A stretch of DNA of 37,290 bases, from positions 1 through 37,290 of the forward strand of contig JAFMDF010000060.1 of NCBI GenBank assembly GCA_017857395.1, written 5' to 3'. The translations under genes were made by a program, and so were the position numbers. The notes below the pieces were generated by a model. That model did not search any database. It had not been told where the DNA came from and saw only the letters and a list, made by a program, of their open reading frames with translations. Every line of letters starts with the position of its first letter. The first letter of the stretch is position 1. This stretch comes from Bacteroidota bacterium. GTDB lineage: Bacteria; Bacteroidota; Bacteroidia; Chitinophagales; Saprospiraceae. Below, in pieces: positions 25,042 through 31,919 of the stretch.

Positions 25042-25830
25042 TCACCCAAACAAAGGCGCATGCAACAACCCACCATCATTTACAATGGTAGAACCTGTCA
25101 TATAAGAACTAGCATCCGACGCTAGAAAGACCGCCAATCCTGCCATTTCATCAGGCGTAGCAGGTCTGCCCAATGGCATGCTTGCTTTTAAACTGTTAAG
25201 CGCTGCCTCATTTTCCAATAAATCTTTACTTAGCTTAGTAATAACATAACCTGGGCAAATCGTATTCACTCGAATATTATACTTCCCCCACTCTATTGCT
25301 TGGTTTTTACCCAATGCAATCAAAGCATGTTTGCTAATATCATAAGCTGCCATCATTTTAGAGGCATGCAAGCCGCTAATCGAACTGACATGCATAATGC
25401 TACCACTACCCTGTTCCTTCATAATCGGATAAACCAAATTGCTCAATGCCATGGCGGAATTGATATTGACATCCATTGTTTTTAGGTATAAATTTTCGGG
25501 CATTTTATGGATTGGTCCAAAATAAGGGTTGGTTCCTGCATTGTTAATTAAGATGTCAATCCGCCCATATTTCGCCATCACTTTTTCGATTAAGTTTTCC
25601 CGATGTTCCGCATTGGCAACATGACATTCGATGCCTATGGCAGCTAATCCTTCGGATTGAAATTGTTCGGCTACCGCATCCACAGCAGCTTGTTTTCGGC
25701 TACTGATTACGACGGTTGCGCCAAACTCTGCCATGCCTCTTGCCATTGCTGCGCCGATGCCTTTTGATGCGCCTGTGATGATGGCGACTTTTCCAGTTAA
25801 GTTGAATTTTTCTTTTATCATTTTTTGCAT
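25042..25830 (-). CDS. short-chain dehydrogenase/reductase
   Basis: A 262-residue classical SDR: cofactor motif IITGASKGIGAA, basic residues after strand 2 (VVISSRKQA) hinting at NADP(H), INNAGTNPYFGP, catalytic Ser in HVSSISG, YDISK, and a C-terminal YMTGSTIVNDGG. It is last in TU4, after the epoxide hydrolase. It could oxidise the diol or alcohol produced there, or serve as a 3-hydroxyacyl-CoA dehydrogenase, since no FadB-like enzyme is present in the window. A second ATG at 25821 (MIKEKFNLTG) is an equally good start, and the upstream bases belong to a family B palindrome. Confidence 0.9.
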   Translation of the reverse strand: MQKMIKEKFNLTGKVAIITGASKGIGAAMARGMAEFGATVVISSRKQAAVDAVAEQFQSEGLAAIGIECHVANAEHRENLIEKVMAKYGRIDILINNAGTNPYFGPIHKMPENLYLKTMDVNINSAMALSNLVYPIMKEQGSGSIMHVSSISGLHASKMMAAYDISKHALIALGKNQAIEWGKYNIRVNTICPGYVITKLSKDLLENEAALNSLKASMPLGRPATPDEMAGLAVFLASDASSYMTGSTIVNDGGLLHAPLFG

Positions 25831-25834
25831 TTAA

Positions 25835-25906
25835 GTAGCTTAGACCTCTGGTCTGAGCAGCACTAATTAAAACATTATATCTACTCAGACCAGAGGTCTA
25901 AGCTAC
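25835..25906. repeat. family B palindrome, copy 3, overlapping a coding end
   Basis: 26-bp arms 25835-25860 and 25881-25906, one mismatch, 20-nt loop. The right arm encodes the last residues (GSLDLWSE) and the TAG stop of the epoxide hydrolase gene. Confidence 0.92.
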
Positions 25907-26879
25907 CGACAAATTTTAATATCTTTTCATTCAACAACTCCGTCTGTTCACAAGAAATCCAATGACCACATTCGTCAATGAATTCAACGCCTCGTAAGTC
26001 TTCTACTACTTCCGGTAAACGTTTAATGGCTTTTCTGACCATGTGAGTAATAGGGTCTTGTTTGCCCGCAATAAAATAGGTTGGTTGGGTTATTTTTTTA
26101 CCTACCAAATGTTCGGTTCGTTCCCAATAAATATCCAAACAGCGATACCAATTAACGATACCTCGAAAGCCTTCTTTTTCATATCGGCTGACATAATAAG
26201 CTAAGTCTGCTTCAATTAACCAATCGGGTAAAGATGCTGGTAAAATAGTGGTATCTAAATACTTCTCCGCAGTTGTCGGATTATCGCTGGCGACAAATTG
26301 AGTTGCCATTTTGCCCCCTGCCGCACTTAAAGAGAAGTAAATTCGCAATAAAGTCTCTCTAACATTGGCATCAAATTCCTCTTCCGCCACCCCAGGTTCT
26401 TGGAAATAGAGGATATAAAAGAATTTATCACCAAACACTTTTTTCATGTGCGGAATGGGTTTGGCTAATGCTCGCCCTCCATAAGGAATGGATAATGCAA
26501 CGACTGCTTTTACTTTTTCTGGGTAGAGCAAACAAATTTGCCAAGTCAAAGATGCCCCTAAATCATGCCCTACAATAATGGCTTGTTCATGCCCTAAAGC
26601 AGTTATCAATCCAGCTATATCCTTTGCCATTTCGTCTTGACTGTAACGCTCTATTTCCATTGGGGCATCGGTTGCTCCACAGCCGAGCATATCGGGGGCA
26701 ACTGCATAGTAGCCAGCCTCCGCCATTGCGGTCAATTGATGCCTCCAGGAATACCACGAATCTGGGAAACCGTGCAGAAATAGGATTAATGGTGCGGTTT
26801 TATTTCCTGCTGTTTTGAGGAAATAGCGGACACCGTTGGTTTGAATGAATTGTTGTTGGAGTTGTATTTTATTTTTCAA
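25881..26879 (-). CDS. alpha/beta hydrolase, epoxide hydrolase-like
   Basis: A 332-residue enzyme with the soluble epoxide hydrolase pattern: HGFPDSWYSWRHQ (HGxP oxyanion loop), nucleophile Asp106 in VGHDLGAS, candidate cap tyrosines Tyr158 (YILYFQEPG) and Tyr245 (VNWYR) that would open the epoxide, acid Asp275 in AGKQDPI and base His306 in ECGHWIS. The product would be a vicinal diol. In TU4 it lies between the isomerase-like gene and an SDR. Dehalogenation of vicinal halohydrins can pass through epoxides, which fits the dehalogenases in TU1 and TU2. The C-terminal eight residues come from a palindrome arm. Confidence 0.88.
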   Translation of the reverse strand: MKNKIQLQQQFIQTNGVRYFLKTAGNKTAPLILFLHGFPDSWYSWRHQLTAMAEAGYYAVAPDMLGCGATDAPMEIERYSQDEMAKDIAGLITALGHEQAIIVGHDLGASLTWQICLLYPEKVKAVVALSIPYGGRALAKPIPHMKKVFGDKFFYILYFQEPGVAEEEFDANVRETLLRIYFSLSAAGGKMATQFVASDNPTTAEKYLDTTILPASLPDWLIEADLAYYVSRYEKEGFRGIVNWYRCLDIYWERTEHLVGKKITQPTYFIAGKQDPITHMVRKAIKRLPEVVEDLRGVEFIDECGHWISCEQTELLNEKILKFVGSLDLWSE

Positions 26880-26922
26880 TATTTTATTGTTGGTTTGAAG
26901 GTGATAATTGGTTATTGGACGA

Positions 26923-27687
26923 TTACTTTTTAGTTAACCTATCCACAAAACCCTTCATTCGGGTACGCACTTCTGGTTTCCACCAAATTGCTAAATTTTC
27001 TTTAAGTTCTGCCTCCGCATTATTGCCCAATTGGCTCAACCAAGATTTACGAGCTTTGGATTTGATGCTCTGAAAAATTTGTGAGTCCGCTTGTAAATAG
27101 CGCTCCATCTGCTGCTCGGCTTTATCCAATACCTCGCCCATAGAACAGACTTCATCTACAAATCCAACTTCCTGTGCCTCCTTCGCATTCATCAATGTTC
27201 CTTTTAATAAATACTGAGTAGCCCTTCCTTTACCAAGCCAAAAGATATAGCCATTGATGATGTCTTCGGATAAACCAATATTGACCAAAATTTCATTCAA
27301 TCCAATCGTGTATTTATCTCCATCTGTCATGACCCGATAATCGCACGTAATGGCAAAAACGGCACCGCCCGCTGGCGCATGACCTGTAATAGCCGCTATT
27401 AAAGGTTTAGGAAATTTGGCTAAAGATAGATACAGTTCGCCAAACGCCACCATAAATTTTTTGATGGTCGCTTTGTCATATCCATACAATTCTATCACGT
27501 CCAACCCTGCGGTAAAAAAATGAGGTTGTCCCGTTAGGATTACGCCTTTGACAGACTCGGCTTCTTTAAAAGATTGAAAAGTCTTGTTTAATTCTTGCAC
27601 CATTTGGAAATTAATGGCATTGACCTTTCCCCGATTTAATTGGACAATTGCGTATCCTTCTTTTTTTATAATATTTAGTGAATCCAT
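26923..27687 (-). CDS. crotonase family, delta3-delta2 enoyl-CoA isomerase-like
   Basis: A 254-residue crotonase-fold protein. The segment HAPAGGAVFAITCDYRVMTD followed by IGLNEI matches mitochondrial delta3,delta2-enoyl-CoA isomerase (PAGG, TCDYR, GLNE) rather than hydratase. Glu132 aligns with the single catalytic Glu of the isomerase, while the hydratase Glu in the GGGCE position is replaced by hydrophobic residues. The enzyme would shift 3-enoyl-CoAs to 2-enoyl-CoAs, needed when chains carry misplaced double bonds. The frame extends to 27753, but its first 22 codons are in a family A palindrome; MDSLNIIKKEGYAIVQLNRG starts at 27687. It is in TU4 between the thiolase and the epoxide hydrolase. 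Confidence 0.8.
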   Translation of the reverse strand: MDSLNIIKKEGYAIVQLNRGKVNAINFQMVQELNKTFQSFKEAESVKGVILTGQPHFFTAGLDVIELYGYDKATIKKFMVAFGELYLSLAKFPKPLIAAITGHAPAGGAVFAITCDYRVMTDGDKYTIGLNEILVNIGLSEDIINGYIFWLGKGRATQYLLKGTLMNAKEAQEVGFVDEVCSMGEVLDKAEQQMERYLQADSQIFQSIKSKARKSWLSQLGNNAEAELKENLAIWWKPEVRTRMKGFVDRLTKK

Positions 27688-27689
27688 AA

Positions 27690-27775
27690 TTGATTGTTTA
27701 ATGACTTGATAATTTGATGATTTGATTTTTGAGCACATCCCGTTAACAATCAAGCCATCAAACCATCTAACAATT
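27690..27775. repeat. family A palindrome
   Basis: Left ATTGATTGTTTAATGACTTG and TTTGATGATTTGATT; diverged centre GCACATCCCGTTAAC; right CAATCAAGCCATCAAACCAT then CTAACAAT. It sits between the thiolase stop and the isomerase-like start. Confidence 0.8.
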
Positions 27776-27783
27776 TCCTTTTC

Positions 27784-28965
27784 CTAATAAACTTCAAATA
27801 ATCCAGCAGCACCCATTCCTCCACCTACACACATCGTACAAACCACATATTTTGCGCCTCGTCTTTTACCTTCTATCAAAGCATGACCTACCATTCTTGA
27901 ACCAGTCATACCATAAGGATGACCAATTGAAATAGCACCACCATTTACGTTCATTAGTTCATTTGGAATACCTAATTTATCTTGACAATAAAGAACTTGT
28001 ACCGCAAAAGCTTCATTCAATTCCCATAACCCAATGTCTTCCATTTTTAAGCCATGCGCTTTTAATAATTTTGGAATAGCGAAGACTGGACCGATGCCCA
28101 TTTCATCAGGTTCACAGCCTGCAACAGCGATTCCTCGATAAGCTCCTAATGGGTCGATTCCTCTTTGCTCTGCTAATTTAGAATCCATCAACACACAAGC
28201 AGAGGCACCATCTGAGAGTTGACTGGCATTTCCTGCGGTAATGGTTCCACCTTCATTAACCAATCTTAAATTGGCTAATCCTTCTGAAGTCGTAGAAGGG
28301 CGATTGCCTTCGTCTTTAGATATAGTGACCTCTTCGAAAGTAACTGCTTTGGTCTCTTTGTTGAAGATTCCTTTTGTTACTGTTATTGGAATAATTTCAT
28401 CATCAAACTTTCCAGCGGCTTGTCCAGCAGCTGTTCGCATTTGACTTTGATAACCATATTCATCTTGTCTTTCCCGACTGATGCCATACCGCTTGGCAAC
28501 TATTTCTGCGGTTTGAAGCATGGGCATATAGCTCGCAGGATGTATAGCAACTAAGGCTTTATCAACCATTCGATGAGTATTCATGTGTTCATTTTGAACG
28601 ATGCTAATAGAATCCAAACCGCCTCCAATAGTCACTTGCATTCCATCCGTAATGATTTGTTTTGCTGCGGTAGCAATTGCCATCATTCCAGAAGAACATT
28701 GACGGTCAATCGTCATTCCACTAACCGTCACAGGAAGTCCTCCTGCGAGGGCTGCCAATCGTCCAATATTTGGCGAAGAAGAACCTTGTGTTAAGGCACA
28801 TCCCATAATTAAATCGTCCACTTCGGCAGGGTCGATTTTTGCACGTTTGACCGCTTCACTAACCGCAAAGCCAGCTAAGGTTGGTGAATTGGTATTGTTA
28901 AATGCACCTTTATAGGCTTTCCCTATTGGTGTTCGAGCGGTGGAAACTATTACTGCTTCTTTCAT
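27784..28965 (-). CDS. thiolase (acetyl-CoA C-acyltransferase)
   Basis: A 393-residue thiolase completing beta-oxidation by CoA-dependent cleavage of 3-ketoacyl-CoA. Nucleophile Cys90 is in [18 protein letters not shown] and [16 protein letters not shown] (His349) are present, and the second Cys379 is in [13 protein letters not shown]. All three catalytic regions are intact and the length is standard. The [17 protein letters not shown] form resembles degradative thiolases. It is in TU4, downstream of a crotonase. Confidence 0.93.
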   Translation of the reverse strand: MKEAVIVSTARTPIGKAYKGAFNNTNSPTLAGFAVSEAVKRAKIDPAEVDDLIMGCALTQGSSSPNIGRLAALAGGLPVTVSGMTIDRQCSSGMMAIATAAKQIITDGMQVTIGGGLDSISIVQNEHMNTHRMVDKALVAIHPASYMPMLQTAEIVAKRYGISRERQDEYGYQSQMRTAAGQAAGKFDDEIIPITVTKGIFNKETKAVTFEEVTISKDEGNRPSTTSEGLANLRLVNEGGTITAGNASQLSDGASACVLMDSKLAEQRGIDPLGAYRGIAVAGCEPDEMGIGPVFAIPKLLKAHGLKMEDIGLWELNEAFAVQVLYCQDKLGIPNELMNVNGGAISIGHPYGMTGSRMVGHALIEGKRRGAKYVVCTMCVGGGMGAAGLFEVY

Positions 28966-28972
28966 TTTTATA

Positions 28973-29130
28973 AGTGTGAGGAGTCAGGTGAGAGGGGGCA
29001 GAATTTACTGACCCTATTTATTCCTGATGCTGCTCCTAGTTTAAAAAATAATTTTATGGTATTTTGGGATAAGAAGAAACAAGTCAGTTTTGTCTTCCTG
29101 ACACTTGGCTCCTCTCTCCTGACTCCTGAT
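28973..29130. repeat. family D palindrome, copy 4, with 100-nt centre
   Basis: Left GTGTGAGGAGTCAGGTGAGA, right TCCTCTCTCCTGACTCCTGA, centre of about 100 nt without an ORF. The stretch fills the gap between thiolase and crotonase genes. Confidence 0.8.
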
Positions 29131-29931
29131 TTATCTATAATCCTCAAAATTGGCCCGTCTTTTTTGCATCGCTGCCATAACTGCTTCTATTTGGTTTTTA
29201 GTGCCTTTGATAGCCTCTTGTTCTATGGATTCTAATAATAAGCCTTCTTCTGCGCTCAAATAATTAGCTTCATTACACACCTTTTTTGCCTTGACGATAG
29301 CTGTTGGATTTTTGGCCGCTATTTCTTCCGCTAACTTCATAGCATCGTCATAAGGGGTTTGGGAAACATGTGTAGCAAAGCCATACCGAACGGCATCTTC
29401 CCCAGAAAAAATGCTATGGGTATAAGTTAATTCTCTAATAATATCATCCCTTACCGTATGTCGCCATAATTGGGACCCTGCCATGTCAGGAATCAATCCC
29501 CAGCGCAATTCCATTATCGACAACTTAGTGTCTGGCGTAACAAATTTTATATCCGCTCCTGACATAATATTTAATCCACCTCCAATAGCAAATCCATGAA
29601 CTGCTGCGATAACAGGAACTGGTAATTCTCTCCAAATCCAAGCGACTTTTTGGAAAATATTAGCTATCCCATGTGTACGACTTGGAATTGGTTCATCGAA
29701 AATGCCCCCTTTGTTAGATGGACTAAAATTAGCCGTATCCATTCCTGCGCAAAAAGCTTTGCCTTCACCCGATAACACGACACATCGGACGCTTGGGTTT
29801 TTCCGAATCGATTCTCCTGCTTCTATGATGGCTAGAAACATCGCTTCATCCAAAGCATTCATTTTTTCAGGACGATTTAATCGTACATCGGCGATGTGAT
29901 TGACGATGTTAATGGTTACTCTATTTTTCAT
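29131..29931 (-). CDS. crotonase family protein (enoyl-CoA hydratase/isomerase)
   Basis: A 266-residue crotonase-fold enzyme: FCAGMD (first oxyanion segment), AVHGFAIGGGLNIMSGADI (second oxyanion segment) and MELRWGLIPDMAG. The first hydratase glutamate is replaced by Asn121. Glu141 and Asp149 are present, as in dienoyl-CoA isomerase (ECH1), where Glu and Asp at these places act with a further Asp. Hydratase or isomerase activity on an unusual enoyl-CoA is therefore more likely than textbook hydration. It is in TU4 between the NMO-like gene and the thiolase; both flanks carry family D palindromes. Confidence 0.85.
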   Translation of the reverse strand: MKNRVTINIVNHIADVRLNRPEKMNALDEAMFLAIIEAGESIRKNPSVRCVVLSGEGKAFCAGMDTANFSPSNKGGIFDEPIPSRTHGIANIFQKVAWIWRELPVPVIAAVHGFAIGGGLNIMSGADIKFVTPDTKLSIMELRWGLIPDMAGSQLWRHTVRDDIIRELTYTHSIFSGEDAVRYGFATHVSQTPYDDAMKLAEEIAAKNPTAIVKAKKVCNEANYLSAEEGLLLESIEQEAIKGTKNQIEAVMAAMQKRRANFEDYR

Positions 29932-29940
29932 AATTGTTTT

Positions 29941-30022
29941 TTAGGTGTCAGGAATCTAGTGTCAGAGGTCAGAAGTTAGGTGCTTTTGATTCCTGACTCC
30001 TGACTCCTCGCACCTGACTCCT
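29941..30022. repeat. family D palindrome, copy 5
   Basis: Left TTAGGTGTCAGGAATCTAG, GTGTCAGAGGTCAG; right GATTCCTGACTCCTGACTCC, GCACCTGACTCCT. The right end overlaps the stop codon of the NMO-like gene at 30021-30023. Confidence 0.88.
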
Positions 30023-30995
30023 ATGCTAATAATCCAGCCAAACGTTCTTGAATAATCTCATTAGCTTCTTTCATAATACGGTCAATTAATCCTTTGCAAG
30101 TCGGAATATCATCAATCAAGCCTGCTACCATTCCACAAGACCAAGCCCCCGAATCCATGTCCCCATTTTGCATGACTTTTGGATAGACACCTGCCACTTC
30201 TTCAATAATGTCTTCAAATTTGATGTCTTTGCCTAAAGCTTTTTCTTTTGCCAATAGCCGTTCTACGGCAGGATTAGTCAATACTCGTTCTGTATTTCTC
30301 AAAGGACGCATAATCAAGCGAGTATCCAATTCCGTTGCATTTAAAATGGCTTGTTTTACATTATCGTGAATTGGTGCTTCTTTGGTTGCCATAAAACGGG
30401 TGCCCATATTCATTCCTTCTGCCCCCATAGCAATCGCAGCGACCAAAGAACGAGCATCTGCCATGCCACCTGAGGCTAAAAATGGAATCTCCAATTCATC
30501 TGCGGCACGAGGCAATAAAATCATATTTGGAATATCGTCCTCTCCAGGGTGTCCTCCACATTCAAAACCATCTACCGAGACAGCATCACATCCAATCGCT
30601 TGTGCTTTCAAAGCATGTCTAACCGACGTACATTTGTGAATCACTTTGATGCCTGCATCCTTTAAATAAGGTAAGACAGAGACTGGATTACGCCCAGCAG
30701 TTTCTACTACGGTTACCCCTCCTTCAATGATTGCTTTGACATAGCCTGGATAATCAGGTTGTTTAAGACTTGGTAAAAAAGTAAGATTGACCGCAAAGGG
30801 TTTATCGGTCATATCCTTACATCTAGCAATTTCGTTTGCCAAGTCCGCAGGCGTTCTTTGGGTCAAGCCTGTGATAGTACCTAGTCCGCCAGCGTTGGAA
30901 ACAGCAGCAGCTAGTTCTGCTAAGCCTACATAATGCATCCCACCTTGCATGATAGGATGTTCGATATTAAAGAGTTTAGTGATTTTAGTTTGCAT
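30021..30995 (-). CDS. nitronate monooxygenase/2-nitropropane dioxygenase family flavoprotein
   Basis: A 324-residue FMN-binding TIM-barrel protein. HPIMQGGMHYVGLAELAAAV and NAGGLGTI open the barrel, GCDAVSVDGFECGGHPGEDD binds the phosphate/flavin side, and LASGGMADARSLVAAIAMGA with GMNMGTRFMAT completes the FMN phosphate site. The family includes nitronate monooxygenases, FabK-type enoyl reductases and reductases acting on CoA thioesters in ring catabolism (IpdC type). With CoA-thioester enzymes on every side, a CoA-linked reductase or oxidase is more likely here than nitronate oxidation. It is the second gene of TU4. Confidence 0.85.
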   Translation of the reverse strand: MQTKITKLFNIEHPIMQGGMHYVGLAELAAAVSNAGGLGTITGLTQRTPADLANEIARCKDMTDKPFAVNLTFLPSLKQPDYPGYVKAIIEGGVTVVETAGRNPVSVLPYLKDAGIKVIHKCTSVRHALKAQAIGCDAVSVDGFECGGHPGEDDIPNMILLPRAADELEIPFLASGGMADARSLVAAIAMGAEGMNMGTRFMATKEAPIHDNVKQAILNATELDTRLIMRPLRNTERVLTNPAVERLLAKEKALGKDIKFEDIIEEVAGVYPKVMQNGDMDSGAWSCGMVAGLIDDIPTCKGLIDRIMKEANEIIQERLAGLLA

Positions 30996-31010
30996 ATTTT
31001 TTGTTTTTTT

Positions 31011-31110
31011 AGACCACTTCGTTGTCAGAAGTCAGACGGTCCAACCTCTGACAGTCCTGAAAGGACGGTCTGACAGCGCAGCGGTCTCACTTCTCACAGT
31101 CGAAGACGGT
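31011..31110. repeat. family C palindrome, copy 2
   Basis: Starts AGACCACTTCGTTGTCAGAAG and ends with the mirrored CACTTCTCACAGTCGAAGACG then GTCTC, with TCCTGAAAGGA in the middle. It shares its first about 30 bases with the copy at 12541. It lies between the first two genes of TU4. Confidence 0.82.
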
Positions 31111-31111
31111 C

Positions 31112-31735
31112 TCATTTATAAAGATAAGATACTGGTCCATGGAATCCACTTCCAGTTTTAAAAAAACAAACCCTAGCTGGGTTCGGTATTTCTAGAATTA
31201 AATCTTTTGTTAAGATAATTATCCTAATAGACCAGCCTGCTGGTAAAATTCGTTCTTCAGGCGTTTTACCAAACATGGCTTTCATACCATACACATTAGG
31301 CACATAATCTTTACCATCTTCCATTGTTAAAACCTCTATCGTTCGACCTGCTTTAAACAGTACTTTATGGTATTTATAGACAGGTAAAACAAGGACATCC
31401 TTAAAACCAGCTTCTGGTTTGCCTGGCTTGGCTACTTTAGAAAAAGTATATTTCCCCACTTTCATAGTCTCCAAAGGACCATCCTCGGTAGCATCTGGTG
31501 AACGTGGAAAAAAAGCAGCGTCATGGGCAGCTTCCCCAATGCCTGTAATGGCAAATCCTTTTGGTAAGGGTATGGCTTGCCCTTGCTCATAGGAAATAGG
31601 TTCTTGGCATAACCAGACGGTTCTGTTGGCTAATTCCGTAATTTCCATATAGGGTCCTGGTCTGCCTATGGTCCAATTGGGTGTCCATTCGGGATTGCCT
31701 AGTTTAGTTAATGTTTGTGATTGAAGGTCTTTCAT
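31112..31735 (-). CDS. unidentified 207-residue protein, first gene of TU4
   Basis: No family is recognised. The protein is soluble, without a signal peptide or membrane segment. It is rich in beta-type strands (VWLCQEPISY, FAITGIG, VLVLPVYKYHKVLFK, WSIRIIILTKDLILEI, FHGPVSYLYK) with many Pro/Gly turns, giving a barrel-like prediction similar in size to cupin or lipocalin-type folds. One cysteine-containing strand (RVCFFKTG) lies near the end. It is the promoter-proximal gene of a seven-gene catabolic unit with the best-defined promoter and operator in the window, so it is probably a pathway enzyme or binding protein needed in quantity. Confidence 0.75.
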   Translation of the reverse strand: MKDLQSQTLTKLGNPEWTPNWTIGRPGPYMEITELANRTVWLCQEPISYEQGQAIPLPKGFAITGIGEAAHDAAFFPRSPDATEDGPLETMKVGKYTFSKVAKPGKPEAGFKDVLVLPVYKYHKVLFKAGRTIEVLTMEDGKDYVPNVYGMKAMFGKTPEERILPAGWSIRIIILTKDLILEIPNPARVCFFKTGSGFHGPVSYLYK

Positions 31736-31766
31736 TATAAATTCTTGATTGAAAATGTATTTATCA

Positions 31767-31797
31767 CAAAATTAGGTTTTAAAACCTATTTTCCAAA
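31767..31797 (-). promoter_or_regulatory. TU4 promoter with palindromic operator in the spacer
   Basis: Minus strand: TTTG (-33, 31794-31797), a 19-base spacer and TAATTTTG (-7, 31767-31774), an excellent fit to the Bacteroidota consensus TTTG-N19-TAnnTTTG. The perfect 16-bp palindrome TAGGTTTTAAAACCTA (31773-31788) occupies the spacer, where a bound repressor would block RNA polymerase. Confidence 0.75.
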
Positions 31798-31800
31798 TTT

Positions 31801-31845
31801 ATTACAAAAAAAATACACAATAGGTTTGAAAATCTATTGTGTATT
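31801..31845 (-). terminator. intrinsic terminator of the beta-propeller lipoprotein gene
   Basis: A 34-bp near-perfect palindrome (31812-31845, one G-T pair) whose outer stem is AATACACAATAG. On the minus strand it is followed by TTTTTTGTAAT. It lies 75 bp after the stop at 31920 and separates that gene from the TU4 promoter. Confidence 0.8.
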
Positions 31846-31919
31846 AATATTCTATTTAGCAACTTCTGACCATTATATAGGCAATAGAAGTCAAAGATGA
31901 ACTGTCATCTGCAAGTATT

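Noticed and set aside
5110-31735. Steroid degradation cluster
   Set aside because: The NMO-like, crotonase and thiolase genes recall ring C/D steps, but there is no KshAB, HsaC, IpdAB or 3-ketosteroid dehydrogenase. It remains only a distant alternative.
31812-31845. Second TAGGTTT-containing palindrome next to the TU4 operator, considered as a second regulator site
   Set aside because: It forms a long stem followed by a T-run on the minus strand and sits after the lipoprotein gene stop, so an intrinsic terminator explains it better.
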